A stretch of DNA of 64,000 bases from Muribaculaceae bacterium (GTDB lineage Bacteria; Bacteroidota; Bacteroidia; Bacteroidales; Muribaculaceae), in assembly GCA_017436845.1 (NCBI GenBank), contig JAFSCJ010000016.1:310001-374000 (forward strand), given 5' to 3'. The notes under the pieces were generated by a model. That model saw nothing but the letters and a program-made list of their open reading frames with translations, had not been told where the DNA came from and did not search any database. Position 1 is the first letter of the stretch, and each line of letters opens with the position of its first letter. A program made the position numbers and the translations under genes. Below are positions 28,431 through 37,558 of the stretch, one piece after another.

Positions 28431-29492
28431 TTATTGTAATAATGCTACACCATTATAAGTAATGGTTTCCAGATTTTTCAAACTTAGCTCTTTTGCTTTG
28501 GTAGGTAGTGGAGCATAGTGAACTTCAGATGTAATGCTTTGAGCTTCGTTTGATAGAATGTATTTCAACAAATCGAGTGTAGAGATTGCTTGTTCACGGC
28601 TACGACCTGAATAGTTTTGTTCTTTGTAAATAATCATCCATGTGAAAGTTGAAATTGGATATGCTCCATCTGCATCTGAATTTGTGATAGAACAGCGTGT
28701 GTCGGCAGGGATTTCTCCTGATGCTGCAGCCGAAATAGTCATAGAGGATGGAGATACGAATTCTCCTTTTGCGTTCTGAATTTGTGCGTATGGAATTTTT
28801 TGTGCGAAAGCATATTCTGAACCAACGTAACCAATAGAATTTTTAGTTTGTTTAATAACACTTGCAACTCCGGGATTTCCTTTGGCTGCTTGTCCGGAAG
28901 GGAAGTTTACTGATTTACCTGTGCCATATTTTGATTTCCATGATTGATTTACTTTTGATAGATAATCAGTGAATACAAATGTTGTACCGGAGCCATCAGA
29001 ACGAAACACAGGAATTATTGCCTCATTTGGAAGATTTACATTTGGATTTAATGTAGCAATACGAGCGTCATTCCACATTTTAATCTCTCCTGCAAAAATA
29101 TCAGCAATAACATCACCTGAAAGTTTAAGATCGCTTATGTTGTCAAGATTATATGCCAAAACGACTGCTCCCATGCAAGTAGGAATGTGAATAACAGGAT
29201 CCATTTCTGTAATTTCTTTGTCAGATAGGAACGCATCACTACCGGCAAAATCCACAATTTTATCACGCAAGTTCCTTACTCCACCTCCTGAGCCAATACC
29301 TCCATATGCTACTGCATCACCATTTATTTGTGCAAATTTTTCAAATACAACATTATAAAAGGGTAGAGGAAATGTTGCTCCTGCTCCTGAAAGTTCTTGA
29401 GCTTTACGTCCATCATTTGTTGCGTTACCACTACATGATGCCATAGCAATGGCAAGTGTCAATGTCATAATTGACGAGAAAATCTTTTTCAT
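28431..29492 (-). CDS. pstS: Phosphate-binding lipoprotein PstS
   Basis: Captures phosphate outside the inner membrane for PstCAB. 353 residues. A lipoprotein signal (TLTLAIAMASC, Cys20) is followed by a short linker, then GAGATFPLPFYNVVFEKF, the opening of the mature fold. GIGSGGGVRNL, GSDAFLS and FRSDGSGTTFVFTDYL contribute the phosphate-binding Ser, Asp and Arg-Ser-Asp-Gly-Ser-Gly-Thr set. Being a lipoprotein, it stays anchored. 24 bases separate it from the broken porin gene upstream. Confidence 0.95.
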   Translation of the reverse strand: MKKIFSSIMTLTLAIAMASCSGNATNDGRKAQELSGAGATFPLPFYNVVFEKFAQINGDAVAYGGIGSGGGVRNLRDKIVDFAGSDAFLSDKEITEMDPVIHIPTCMGAVVLAYNLDNISDLKLSGDVIADIFAGEIKMWNDARIATLNPNVNLPNEAIIPVFRSDGSGTTFVFTDYLSKVNQSWKSKYGTGKSVNFPSGQAAKGNPGVASVIKQTKNSIGYVGSEYAFAQKIPYAQIQNAKGEFVSPSSMTISAAASGEIPADTRCSITNSDADGAYPISTFTWMIIYKEQNYSGRSREQAISTLDLLKYILSNEAQSITSEVHYAPLPTKAKELSLKNLETITYNGVALLQ

Positions 29493-29516
29493 ATTATACG
29501 AATTATTAAATGTTTA

Positions 29517-30497
29517 TTAGAAACCAAAATAACAGTTTAAGTATGCTGTATAGCTGTTCTTCGCATTATTAGCCTTAGGTATTGACATCCTAAAATTGGG
29601 GGCAATCTTCACATACTTGCCGAGTTTGAATTGTGCACCGAGAATTGCAGTAGATTCATCTTTTGCGATGTTCCAATCGTTCTTAGAATACAAATCGTCG
29701 AATCGAGCATATAAAGAGACATTTTTTTGCATATTTACAGAGGCATAGACAGAGTAACCGCTTAGATCAGCATTCTCATTATATGATGCGTTCATCATAT
29801 AGTTATATTCTGCACCGATTGTGAACATCTCGTGTTTATAGCCCATAAATGCTGCCACATTAGTGATATCTTTTTTGCCTTCTTCACTGCTTTCATTCAG
29901 ACCTCCATATAAGCGGATTTGAAAGCTTTTAATAGGAGTAAGTGTTATACCCAAACCATAGTTAAGACCATCATTCTTCTGAATTTTCTTGTAACCCTCA
30001 CCGTTTACGATAATCGCATCAGCCGAAATCCAATCTGCTAATTTATAGGCTACCGAGATCCCTAAATCGGCACTGCTACCGAATTTATATTCATCCTGAA
30101 AAGATTTCATTATGTAGCGGTATCCCCAGAACTTCTCTTGAAAGTTGAATTGTGTGGTAGAAATAAGACCTCCATTTAAAGTCATATTTCCTTTTTTCCA
30201 GCTAACCATTGCATTTTTAATGTAGGCTATGCGTTGATAGTCAGAAACATCACTTGATTTGCCTATGTCCATTACTCCTTTTACTGAGAGCCCATTCCCG
30301 AGTTTATATTCATATCCTAAGTAACTGCGATCTAACTCAAAACCACGATCGTCATTTTTAGTGCCAAATCCGGAGTGGAAGTTTCCAAATACTTGAACAA
30401 TTGCTTTGCCTTATAGCTCATTTGTTTTGGTATCCTGCGCATTAGCAGTAATGCCAATGCAGGTTAATAGACCTGCCATAATTAATTCCCGTTTCAT
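29517..30497 (-). pseudogene. Phosphate-locus porin gene broken by an in-frame stop
   Basis: The frame opens at the ATG at 30497 with a signal peptide (MKRELIMAGLLTCIGITANA, then QDTKTNEL). Codon 29 is TAA (30411-30413). The same frame then continues unbroken: GKAIVQVFGNFHSGFGTKND, then strands typical of a beta-barrel, ending in NCYFGF with the C-terminal Phe expected of outer-membrane proteins. Total about 325 residues plus the stop. A single base change (for example GAA or CAA to TAA) explains it, since no frameshift is needed. An internal restart would lack the signal peptide. It heads the pst operon, where an OprP/OprO-like phosphate porin fits. True mutation, a sequencing error or a recoded codon cannot be told apart here. 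Confidence 0.85.
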
Positions 30498-30521
30498 TTT
30501 ATTTGTTTTAAATTTACAATG

Positions 30522-30557
30522 CAAAAGTACATTGAAAACATTTCAAGAATGTTTCAA
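30522..30557 (-). promoter_or_regulatory. Pho-box-like promoter of the porin-pst operon
   Basis: On the minus strand TACTTTTG (30522-30529) is a -7 box. No TTTG stands 19-21 bases upstream. Instead TTGAAA occurs twice exactly 11 bases apart (30552-30557 and 30541-30546), the nearer copy 11 bases from the -7 box. PhoB-type activators bind 11-bp-spaced direct repeats that replace the -33/-35 element. The PhoB-like gene diverges from the same region. Confidence 0.6.
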
Positions 30558-30684
30558 AAAAAATACCTTTTGGTTAAAAGCAGTCTTATGCGTAGATATT
30601 ACATTTTTATTAAATTTTAGATTAACTATGTGGAGATGTAAAAAAACTATATATTTTTGTATTGAAATTAATTTGAGAAGCAAT

Positions 30685-31380
30685 ATGGCTACCGAACGAA
30701 TATTGATTGTTGATGATGAAGAAACTTTATGCGAGGTCTTAAAACTAAATCTTGAAAATGAAGGTTATGATGTAGATATTGCCTTTAGTGCAGAGCAGGC
30801 GTTGAAGCTCGATTTGAAAATTTATTCATTAATACTTCTTGATATCAAGATGGGTGAAATCAGTGGTATTAAAATGGCAAAGATGCTTAAAAACGATATA
30901 ACAACAGCTAATATCCCAATTATATTTTGTACTGCACGTGATACTGAAGATGATATGATAATGGGACTTAATCTTGGTGCTGATGACTATATAATGAAGC
31001 CATATACAATTAGAAATATCATAGCACGAGTAAGGAGCGTATTACGTCGCACATCACAACAAAAGATAAATACATCGGAAGAAAAACCGAATATTTTGCA
31101 AGTCGATGGATTGATGCTTGATTTGGAATTTAAGCGTTGCATTGTAGATGGTACAGAAGTTAAACTCGCAAAAAAAGAGTTTGAATTATTGGTATATCTT
31201 ATTTCTCATAGAGGAAAAATTTGTTCTCGAGAACAAATTTTGAGTCGTGTATGGAGTGATGAGGTTGTTGTTTTAGATCGCACAATTGATGTAAATATTA
31301 CACGTGTGCGTTCTAAAATAGGAGATTATGGAACTTATATAGTTACTCGTTCAGGTTTTGGTTATGGCTTCCGTGATTAA
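30685..31380 (+). CDS. PhoB-like OmpR-family response regulator
   Basis: 231 residues from the ATG at 30685. Receiver domain: Asp10-Asp11 acidic pocket, phosphoacceptor Asp53 (LILLDIKMGE) and the Lys in YIMKPYT. DNA-binding winged helix: LAKKEFELLVYLISHRGKI and VVLDRTIDVNITRVRSKIG. A longer open frame reaches back to 30406, but it overlaps the porin start and lacks the conserved MATERILIVDDEE beginning. It overlaps the histidine kinase gene and diverges from the pst operon, so it most likely governs phosphate starvation. Confidence 0.9.
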   Translation: MATERILIVDDEETLCEVLKLNLENEGYDVDIAFSAEQALKLDLKIYSLILLDIKMGEISGIKMAKMLKNDITTANIPIIFCTARDTEDDMIMGLNLGADDYIMKPYTIRNIIARVRSVLRRTSQQKINTSEEKPNILQVDGLMLDLEFKRCIVDGTEVKLAKKEFELLVYLISHRGKICSREQILSRVWSDEVVVLDRTIDVNITRVRSKIGDYGTYIVTRSGFGYGFRD

Positions 31381-32656
31381 GTTGTCATATCATAAACGAC
31401 TTTTTTTACAGTTGCTTTCATTTTCGTGGGCTATTGTATTATGTTTTATAGGCTTTCAATACATAAGAGAAAAAGAATATAAATCGGAATTCTTGAGCGC
31501 TCAATTGCAACAATACAATAGACATTTACTTGTGGCAATTGAAGACGGTGGATCATATGAGGAATATATTGCATCACATGAAAAACCATTTGAAAACTTG
31601 CGTATTTCAATTATAGCTCTTTCAGGAGCAGTAATCTATGATAATACAATATCAATAGATTCTCTTAATAATCATCGCAATCGTTCTGAAATTGCCGATG
31701 CATTAAAAAAAGGCTCAGGGTATCATATCGGTAGGCAATCAACAAGTGATGGTCGAGAATATTTTTATTCAGCTACAAGAGGAGAACGGGTAATTGTGCG
31801 TACAGCAATTCCGTATTCTAATACTCTTCATGATTTACTTGAAGCTGATTGGACTTTCTTGGTAGTAATGATTTCTATTAGTTTAGCGATGAGTATATTG
31901 GCTTATTTTACGACTCGGAAACTTGGTAATGATATTGAGCGAGTTAACCACTATGAGGCTGAACAAGAGAAAAATCGCATCAAACGACAACTAACAAATA
32001 ATATTAACCATGAATTAAAAACTCCGGTAGCCTCTATTCAAGTATGTCTTGAAACATTGTTATCAGGTATTGATTTAAATGAAGAAAAACGTCAGGAATT
32101 AATAGAACGATGTTATACTCATAATGAACGACTTAGACGATTATTGAGTGATGTTTCTCTTATTACTCGAATGGAAGATGGTAGTGGGCTTATAAGTAGA
32201 GAGATAGTAAATATCAATAATATAATATCCGAGATTTCTGAAGAATTGGCAATTATGCCTGAAGATGAACGATTAATTTTACATACAGACTTTAATGACC
32301 AAGTGGAAATAGAAGGAAATCAGTCTCTCATAGGATCTATTTTTCAAAATCTTACAGAAAATGCAATAGCATATTCAGGAGGGAAAAATATTTATATCTC
32401 ATTACTTTATAATAATGATATAGAATGTTGTATCTCTTTTGAAGATGATGGTCGAGGTGTTGAAAAAGAGCAGTTATCTCGACTATTTGAACGATTTTAT
32501 CGAGTGGATAAAGGTCGTTCCCGGCAAAAAGGTGGTACCGGTCTTGGACTTGCAATTGTGAAACATGCAGTTCAATTTCATGGTGGAAATATAATAGTTG
32601 TCAATCGTTCAAATGGAGGATTGAGATTTGAATTTACATTAAAGAAACATGTTTAA
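31364..32656 (+). CDS. PhoR-like membrane sensor histidine kinase
   Basis: 430 residues from the ATG at 31364, overlapping the regulator gene by 17 bases (a TTG at 31358 is also open). Two membrane segments (about 14-30 and 162-182) enclose an external domain of about 130 residues. NNINHELKTPVASI carries the phosphorylated His (about 216). The ATPase domain shows the N box NLTENAIAYSG, the G1 box FEDDGRGV, the F box LFERFYRVDKGRSR and the G2 box GGTGLGLAIVKHA. No PAS domain is evident between membrane and kinase, unlike classical PhoR, so the name rests on position next to pst. Confidence 0.88.
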   Translation: MASVIKLSYHKRLFLQLLSFSWAIVLCFIGFQYIREKEYKSEFLSAQLQQYNRHLLVAIEDGGSYEEYIASHEKPFENLRISIIALSGAVIYDNTISIDSLNNHRNRSEIADALKKGSGYHIGRQSTSDGREYFYSATRGERVIVRTAIPYSNTLHDLLEADWTFLVVMISISLAMSILAYFTTRKLGNDIERVNHYEAEQEKNRIKRQLTNNINHELKTPVASIQVCLETLLSGIDLNEEKRQELIERCYTHNERLRRLLSDVSLITRMEDGSGLISREIVNINNIISEISEELAIMPEDERLILHTDFNDQVEIEGNQSLIGSIFQNLTENAIAYSGGKNIYISLLYNNDIECCISFEDDGRGVEKEQLSRLFERFYRVDKGRSRQKGGTGLGLAIVKHAVQFHGGNIIVVNRSNGGLRFEFTLKKHV

Positions 32657-32742
32657 ATCCATAATTTGATATAAGTCCTATTTTCTCTTTCGTTTCTTTG
32701 TTGTAATTTTGTAATTAATATTAACAAATAAATAAAAAAGAT

Positions 32743-33144
32743 ATGGTAATACAACGTTGGCAATCACTATATTTATTGATTGCATCGATATTTATGGGAC
32801 TTTTCTGTTATTTGCCTATGGCATCTGTTGCAAATAGTGAAATCAGTGTGTATAACTATCCAGTATATTTAACCCTTAATATTTTGATAGCATTACTCCT
32901 AATAATATCTATTTTCTTATACAAGAATCTTGCTCGACAAAAGACTGTCGTAAAAATATGTATGATGCTAAATGTCGCCTCTATAGTTTCAGGAGCCTTG
33001 ATTATGTATAATATATGGTCAGCAGTTGAGGATTGGAAAGGTGCGGTTATATTAGTTGTAGCAGTATTTGCTATTATTTTAGGAGCTTATCGCCACATTG
33101 TAGCTGATGAGCGTTTGCTTAAAAGTTATGACCGAATAAGATAA
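32743..33144 (+). CDS. DUF4293 family membrane protein
   Basis: 133 residues starting MVIQRWQSLYLLIASIFMG, the hallmark beginning of DUF4293, a Bacteroidetes family of four-helix membrane proteins of unknown role. Four hydrophobic segments are visible, with a short cytoplasmic tail (RHIVADERLLKSYDRIR). In other genomes it usually neighbours uvrA or a Rho factor gene (recollection, not checked); here it converges on uvrA with a shared hairpin. Confidence 0.8.
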   Translation: MVIQRWQSLYLLIASIFMGLFCYLPMASVANSEISVYNYPVYLTLNILIALLLIISIFLYKNLARQKTVVKICMMLNVASIVSGALIMYNIWSAVEDWKGAVILVVAVFAIILGAYRHIVADERLLKSYDRIR

Positions 33145-33163
33145 AAACGATGTGAAATAATTT

Positions 33164-33199
33164 AAAAAATCTCTCAGGATTATTCTTGAGAGATTTTTT
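33164..33199. terminator. Bidirectional terminator whose arm is coding
   Basis: AAAAAATCTCTCA (33164-33176) pairs perfectly with TGAGAGATTTTTT (33187-33199). The right arm encodes the last residues of UvrA (EKIS, followed by QE and stop within the loop), so the hairpin overlaps the uvrA coding end and also serves the convergent DUF4293 gene. Confidence 0.85.
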
Positions 33200-35969
33200 C
33201 TTTCAAATAAATTCCTGTATAAGATTTTGGATTTGAAGCAATCTCTTCAGGTGTCCCAGTGGCAACAATATAGCCTCCATTTTCACCCCCTTCAGGACCT
33301 ATGTCAATGATGTGGTCAGCGCATTTGATAATGTCCATATTATGTTCGATAATTATGACCGTATGACCTTGTTTTATCAATCGATCAAAGGAATCCATCA
33401 AAGTATTTATGTCATGGAAATGGAGTCCCGTTGTCGGTTCATCAAAAATGAACATTGTAGGCTCAGGCTTTTCTTGACTTAGATAATAGGCGAGTTTTAC
33501 GCGTTGATTTTCTCCGCCAGAGAGGGTTGAAGATGATTGACCTAATTTAATGTAACCAAGGCCAACGTCTTTAAGCGGTTGTAGGCGACGAACAATCTTT
33601 CGTTCTGTACTACCATCACTCTCACCAAAGAATTCAATTGCTTGGTTGACTGTGAGGTTTAATATGTCATTTATGTTTTTGCCTCGATATTCGATCTCAA
33701 GTATATCCTGTTTGAAACGTTTCCCATGACAAGCTTCACAAGGGATGGTAATATCAGCCATAAATTGCATTTCGATGGTGATAGTTCCTTCGCCTTTACA
33801 CTCTTCACAGCGACCACCTTCGGCATTAAAAGAGAAGAAGGCTGAGGTAAAGCCCATCTGTTTAGCCCCTTGTTGGTCGGCATATAAGCGACGTATTTCA
33901 TCATAGGCTTTTAAGTATGTAGCTGGATTGCTGCGAGTCGATTTACCGATAGGGTTTTGGTCAACAAATTCTACAGCGGTAATGCGAGACATATCTCCGT
34001 TTAAGCCCATGAAGGAGCCTGGAGCATCACACGATTCTTCTAAGTGGCGCATCATTGCACGATATAATATATCACGCACTAAAGTAGATTTACCTGAGCC
34101 ACTAACGCCAGTAACTACAGTTAAGACACCAAGGGGAAATTTTACATCAATATTTTTGAGATTGTGTTCTCTAGCTCCTTTTACTTCAATATAACTATTC
34201 CATCGACGGCGTTGGCGAGGTAGATGTATAGATAATTCACCATTTAAGTATTTTACGGTATAGCTACGTGATGCCTTCTCTAAATTGCTGATATCCCCTT
34301 GATATATAATTTCTCCACCATGGCGACCAGCATCAGGGCCTACGTCAATAATATAATCGGCAGCTCGCATTATTTCTTCGTCATGTTCAACGACAACAAC
34401 AGTATTACCTAGTTGCTGCAACTTGCGTAGTACACCTATTAGTTTCTGGGTGTCACGAGAGTGCAATCCTATGCTTGGCTCATCCAGAATATATAGCGAG
34501 CCAACAAGGCTACTGCCGAGCGATGTCGCAAGGTTGATGCGCTGGCTCTCACCACCTGAAAGAGACGATGACAAGCGGTCAAGTGTTAAATAGCTTAAGC
34601 CTACGTCACATAGAAAACTGATGCGATTTTTAATTTCGATAAGTAATCGCGAAGCTATCGCTTTATCTTGAGTATCTAACTCAAGTGTATCAAAAAAATG
34701 CTTTAGTTGCTCAATAGGCATTTTAACGATATCGGTTATAGTTTTACCACATATCTTGACATAATTTGCCTCTTGACGCAAGCGACTGCCATGGCAATCG
34801 GGACAAGTGGTTTTCCCTCGATATCGTGCGAGCATCACACGATACTGAATTTTATATTGATTGCTTTCTACCATTTTAAAGAAAGTGTCAATACATGGAA
34901 AATCTTCTGCTCCATGCCACAATATTGCTTTTTCTTTATCTGTCAATTCACAATAAGGGCGATGAATGGGAAATCCCACTTGAGATGCAACTCGAATGAA
35001 TGCTCGTTTCCATTCGCTCATCTTTTCTCCACGCCAACAAACGACTGCGTCGTCATAGACCGATAGTGCGGGATTGGGAATAACAAGAGTTTCATCAATA
35101 CCCATAACCTTGCCAAATCCTTCACATCGAGGACATGCACCATAGGGGTTGTTGAAATTAAACATCTGGTCATTTGGCTCCATAAATGTGATGCCGTCAG
35201 CCTCAAATCGTTTAGAGAAATTTAGACGTTTGATCTCATCATTTATCCAGAGGATTATACTACATTCATCATGACCTTCAAAAAAAGCAGTTTCTATGGA
35301 ATCAGCAAGTCGACTCAGTTCATCTCCTTCGTGAGTGATTGAAAGACGGTCAATTAAAAGATCATAACCATCAGCTGTTTCTGGGCATTTATTAATAATA
35401 TCTTCAATTAAGATAAACTCGGTATTATGTAGTAATCGAGAATATCCCTCTTTTAAATATATGTCTAACTGAGTTTTGAATAATCTATTTTCTGGCAAAT
35501 TTATTGGGCTCGCTATTGCGATGCGCGTACCCTCAGGATATGATAACACAGTATTGATAGCATCTTCAATAGTATGTTTCTTTACTATTTCGCCAGTTTT
35601 GGGTGAATATGTTTTACCAATGCGCCCATATAGTAATCTTAGGTAGTCATATATCTCTGTAGATGTCCCTACTGTGCTACGAGGATTGCGAGTATTTACC
35701 TTTTGTTCAATGGCAATGGCAGGAGGAAGCCCTTTTATAAAATCACATTCAGGCTTAGCCATTTTTCCAAGAAATTGGCGTGCATATGACGATAAACTTT
35801 CTACATATCGGCGTTGACCTTCGGCATATAGGGTATCAAATGCCAATGATGATTTCCCCGACCCAGATAAACCTGTTATAACAATAAATTTATTGCGAGG
35901 AATCTCAACATCAATATTTTTGAGATTGTTTACGCGAGCACCTTTTATGATTATATCCTTTGTAGTCAT
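33180..35969 (-). CDS. uvrA: Excinuclease ABC subunit A
   Basis: Damage recognition in nucleotide excision repair. 929 residues with two ABC ATPase modules: Walker [16 protein letters not shown] and [11 protein letters not shown], signatures LSGGESQRI and LSGGENQRV, Walker [12 protein letters not shown]. The second zinc module (CEECKGEG then CEACHGKR) is complete and is the one needed for DNA binding in studied enzymes. The first is not: where a first Cys pair usually stands the sequence reads [15 protein letters not shown], and only the second pair (CPRC) remains. A lone -7 box TATCTTTG at 35989-35996 may give uvrA its own start within 20 bases of the ATG. Confidence 0.95.
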   Translation of the reverse strand: MTTKDIIIKGARVNNLKNIDVEIPRNKFIVITGLSGSGKSSLAFDTLYAEGQRRYVESLSSYARQFLGKMAKPECDFIKGLPPAIAIEQKVNTRNPRSTVGTSTEIYDYLRLLYGRIGKTYSPKTGEIVKKHTIEDAINTVLSYPEGTRIAIASPINLPENRLFKTQLDIYLKEGYSRLLHNTEFILIEDIINKCPETADGYDLLIDRLSITHEGDELSRLADSIETAFFEGHDECSIILWINDEIKRLNFSKRFEADGITFMEPNDQMFNFNNPYGACPRCEGFGKVMGIDETLVIPNPALSVYDDAVVCWRGEKMSEWKRAFIRVASQVGFPIHRPYCELTDKEKAILWHGAEDFPCIDTFFKMVESNQYKIQYRVMLARYRGKTTCPDCHGSRLRQEANYVKICGKTITDIVKMPIEQLKHFFDTLELDTQDKAIASRLLIEIKNRISFLCDVGLSYLTLDRLSSSLSGGESQRINLATSLGSSLVGSLYILDEPSIGLHSRDTQKLIGVLRKLQQLGNTVVVVEHDEEIMRAADYIIDVGPDAGRHGGEIIYQGDISNLEKASRSYTVKYLNGELSIHLPRQRRRWNSYIEVKGAREHNLKNIDVKFPLGVLTVVTGVSGSGKSTLVRDILYRAMMRHLEESCDAPGSFMGLNGDMSRITAVEFVDQNPIGKSTRSNPATYLKAYDEIRRLYADQQGAKQMGFTSAFFSFNAEGGRCEECKGEGTITIEMQFMADITIPCEACHGKRFKQDILEIEYRGKNINDILNLTVNQAIEFFGESDGSTERKIVRRLQPLKDVGLGYIKLGQSSSTLSGGENQRVKLAYYLSQEKPEPTMFIFDEPTTGLHFHDINTLMDSFDRLIKQGHTVIIIEHNMDIIKCADHIIDIGPEGGENGGYIVATGTPEEIASNPKSYTGIYLKEKISQE

Positions 35970-36015
35970 TTACCAATCAATTATTATGCAAAGATAATGA
36001 AAACAAATAATGCAG

Positions 36016-36633
36016 TTAGGATTGATCCAACATATAGTTATTTAATTTTGCTAATACTTGTTTTGTATATTCTACAGGATTTTCGGCATTTATAATAGTT
36101 TTAGACATGGCGATGCCATTAACTCCGGTTGACATTATATCATCAATATCGTCAATTGAAATTTCTCCAACTGCAACTATAGGCAATTCTACTCCTGCAT
36201 TTCTCACTTCAGAAACGATACTTTTATAATCTTCTATGCTTAAATTTTCTGTAGAGCCATTGAATTGTCCAAGCTCAACATAATCAACATCAATTTTTTT
36301 ATATGCTATTATATCTTCAGCTGTGTTAGCTGTAACTCCAATAATAGCTCCGGCCCCTAATTTTTCTCTTGCTTCAAGAGCTGGCATCTTTGCTTTACCG
36401 AGGAATACTCCATGAACTTTTGTTTCTAATGTGATATTAACTCGATTGTCAATGACAAGAATAGCTTCAGCTTCTTGGCATAGAGGTATTATTTTTTCAG
36501 TAACTTTTTTGATATCTTCATCAGAAGAGTCTTTCATGTAGAGTTGAATCCAACGGCAACCGCCCTCTAATACCATTTTTACTTCATCGATGATGTTATA
36601 CTTTTCGCTTGGGTGAGTTCTGAATTGTAGCAT
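36016..36633 (-). CDS. ThiE-like protein with degenerate active site
   Basis: 205 residues with the TIM-barrel pattern of thiamine phosphate synthase (GGCRWIQL, IIGVTANTAEDI, VPIVAVGEI-like strand ELPIVAVGEIS). Almost every catalytic position differs from the canonical enzyme: the pyrophosphate Arg after IQL is Tyr32; the Asn-Asp-Asp pocket reads Asp62-Asn63-Arg64; the His of G-V-H-L-G is Phe77; the metal-ligand Asp of the following loop is Lys82; and the glycine-rich GLGPxxxT loop reads ELGQFNGST. The frame is intact, so a selected non-ThiE role or slow decay are both possible. No thiamine gene neighbours it and no TPP riboswitch precedes it. Confidence 0.72.
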   Translation of the reverse strand: MLQFRTHPSEKYNIIDEVKMVLEGGCRWIQLYMKDSSDEDIKKVTEKIIPLCQEAEAILVIDNRVNITLETKVHGVFLGKAKMPALEAREKLGAGAIIGVTANTAEDIIAYKKIDVDYVELGQFNGSTENLSIEDYKSIVSEVRNAGVELPIVAVGEISIDDIDDIMSTGVNGIAMSKTIINAENPVEYTKQVLAKLNNYMLDQS

Positions 36634-36657
36634 AATTATAATCTTAGATTGGAAATA

Positions 36658-36828
36658 TTATAAATTTTGTATTGTTGGGGGAGTGATATTCTCCATTATC
36701 GAATCTATTTCGTTTATCGAGTCATTTTGAGCAGGTTGAACCGTTTCGTTAGCAGTGAAATGCATTATAACATTCCCAATAGCAAATATTGCAATTAATA
36801 GAGCGATACTTAGTAATAAACGTTTCAT
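36658..36828 (-). CDS. Small membrane-anchored or secreted protein, 56 residues
   Basis: An open frame from the ATG at 36828 to TAA at 36658, lying in the gap between radC (12 bases upstream) and the ThiE-like gene (24 bases downstream) and exactly filling it. Residues 1-22 (MKRLLLSIALLIAIFAIGNV) form a charged start and hydrophobic core like a signal anchor. The rest is polar and acidic (NETVQPAQNDSINEIDSIME). Basic start, hydrophobic segment and tight packing on one strand support a real gene. No family recognised. Confidence 0.6.
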   Translation of the reverse strand: MKRLLLSIALLIAIFAIGNVIMHFTANETVQPAQNDSINEIDSIMENITPPTIQNL

Positions 36829-36840
36829 GAGAAATCTAAT

Positions 36841-37557
36841 TTATAATCGGCTATTATCAGTATAGGAGTAATAACTATTTGGTGTTATGATTATATGATC
36901 AAACAATTTTATATCAAGTAATGTTGCGGCTTCTTTTATGCGATGGGTTAATCGGTCGTCTTCATTGCTTGGATTACAGTTTCCCGATGGATGATTATGT
37001 ACAAGAATAATCCCGGATGCGAGTTTGTCAATCACGCTCTTTAATAATAGTTTTATGTCAACAACAGTGCTTGCTGTTCCGCCTTGACTGAGTCGCTCTT
37101 CAGATATTACTCGATTGCTACGAGAGAGCATTAATATCCAAAATTCTTCATAGTTGAGCCTTTCAAGACGATTCCTCATGATGTTATATACATCACTGCT
37201 TTGCCTAATCATAGGGTCATCGGTAACTTCTTCATCACGACATCGGCAACCGAGCTCAAATGCAGCTGCAAGAGAGATAGCCTTAGCAGGTCCTATTCCG
37301 TTATATTTATTTACAACTTCGTGTATAGACATGCGAGATAATCTGGATAGCCGATTATTGCAACTCCCAAGAATTTCTTGGCTTAGTTGTATAACTGATT
37401 TGCCCGGTAAGCCACTCCCAAACACGATAGCAAGTAATTCAGCATTTGATAATGAGCGTATTCCTTGTGCAAGAGCTTTTTCTCTTGGCTTGTCACTATC
37501 ATCAAGGTCAGAAATGCGACCAAAACGATTTTCGGGTTCGTTTAGTTTGTCGGACAT
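36841..37557 (-). CDS. radC: RadC family JAB-domain protein
   Basis: 238 residues. N-terminal helix-hairpin-helix-like region (KALAQGIRSLSNAELLAIVFG, NKYNGIGPAKAISLAAA) and a C-terminal JAMM metalloprotease-like domain with HNHPSGNCNPSNEDD (about 186-200) holding the His-x-His and Asp zinc ligands. Despite the name, a role in DNA repair is unproven; RadC homologues are often found on mobile elements, but this one lies in an ordinary operon. One base separates it from the glycosyltransferase gene. Confidence 0.93.
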   Translation of the reverse strand: MSDKLNEPENRFGRISDLDDSDKPREKALAQGIRSLSNAELLAIVFGSGLPGKSVIQLSQEILGSCNNRLSRLSRMSIHEVVNKYNGIGPAKAISLAAAFELGCRCRDEEVTDDPMIRQSSDVYNIMRNRLERLNYEEFWILMLSRSNRVISEERLSQGGTASTVVDIKLLLKSVIDKLASGIILVHNHPSGNCNPSNEDDRLTHRIKEAATLLDIKLFDHIIITPNSYYSYTDNSRL

Positions 37558-37558
37558 C

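Noticed and set aside
30406..30684. 93-residue N-terminal extension of the response regulator
   Set aside because: It overlaps the porin signal region and the operator-like repeats; the receiver domain begins at 30685.
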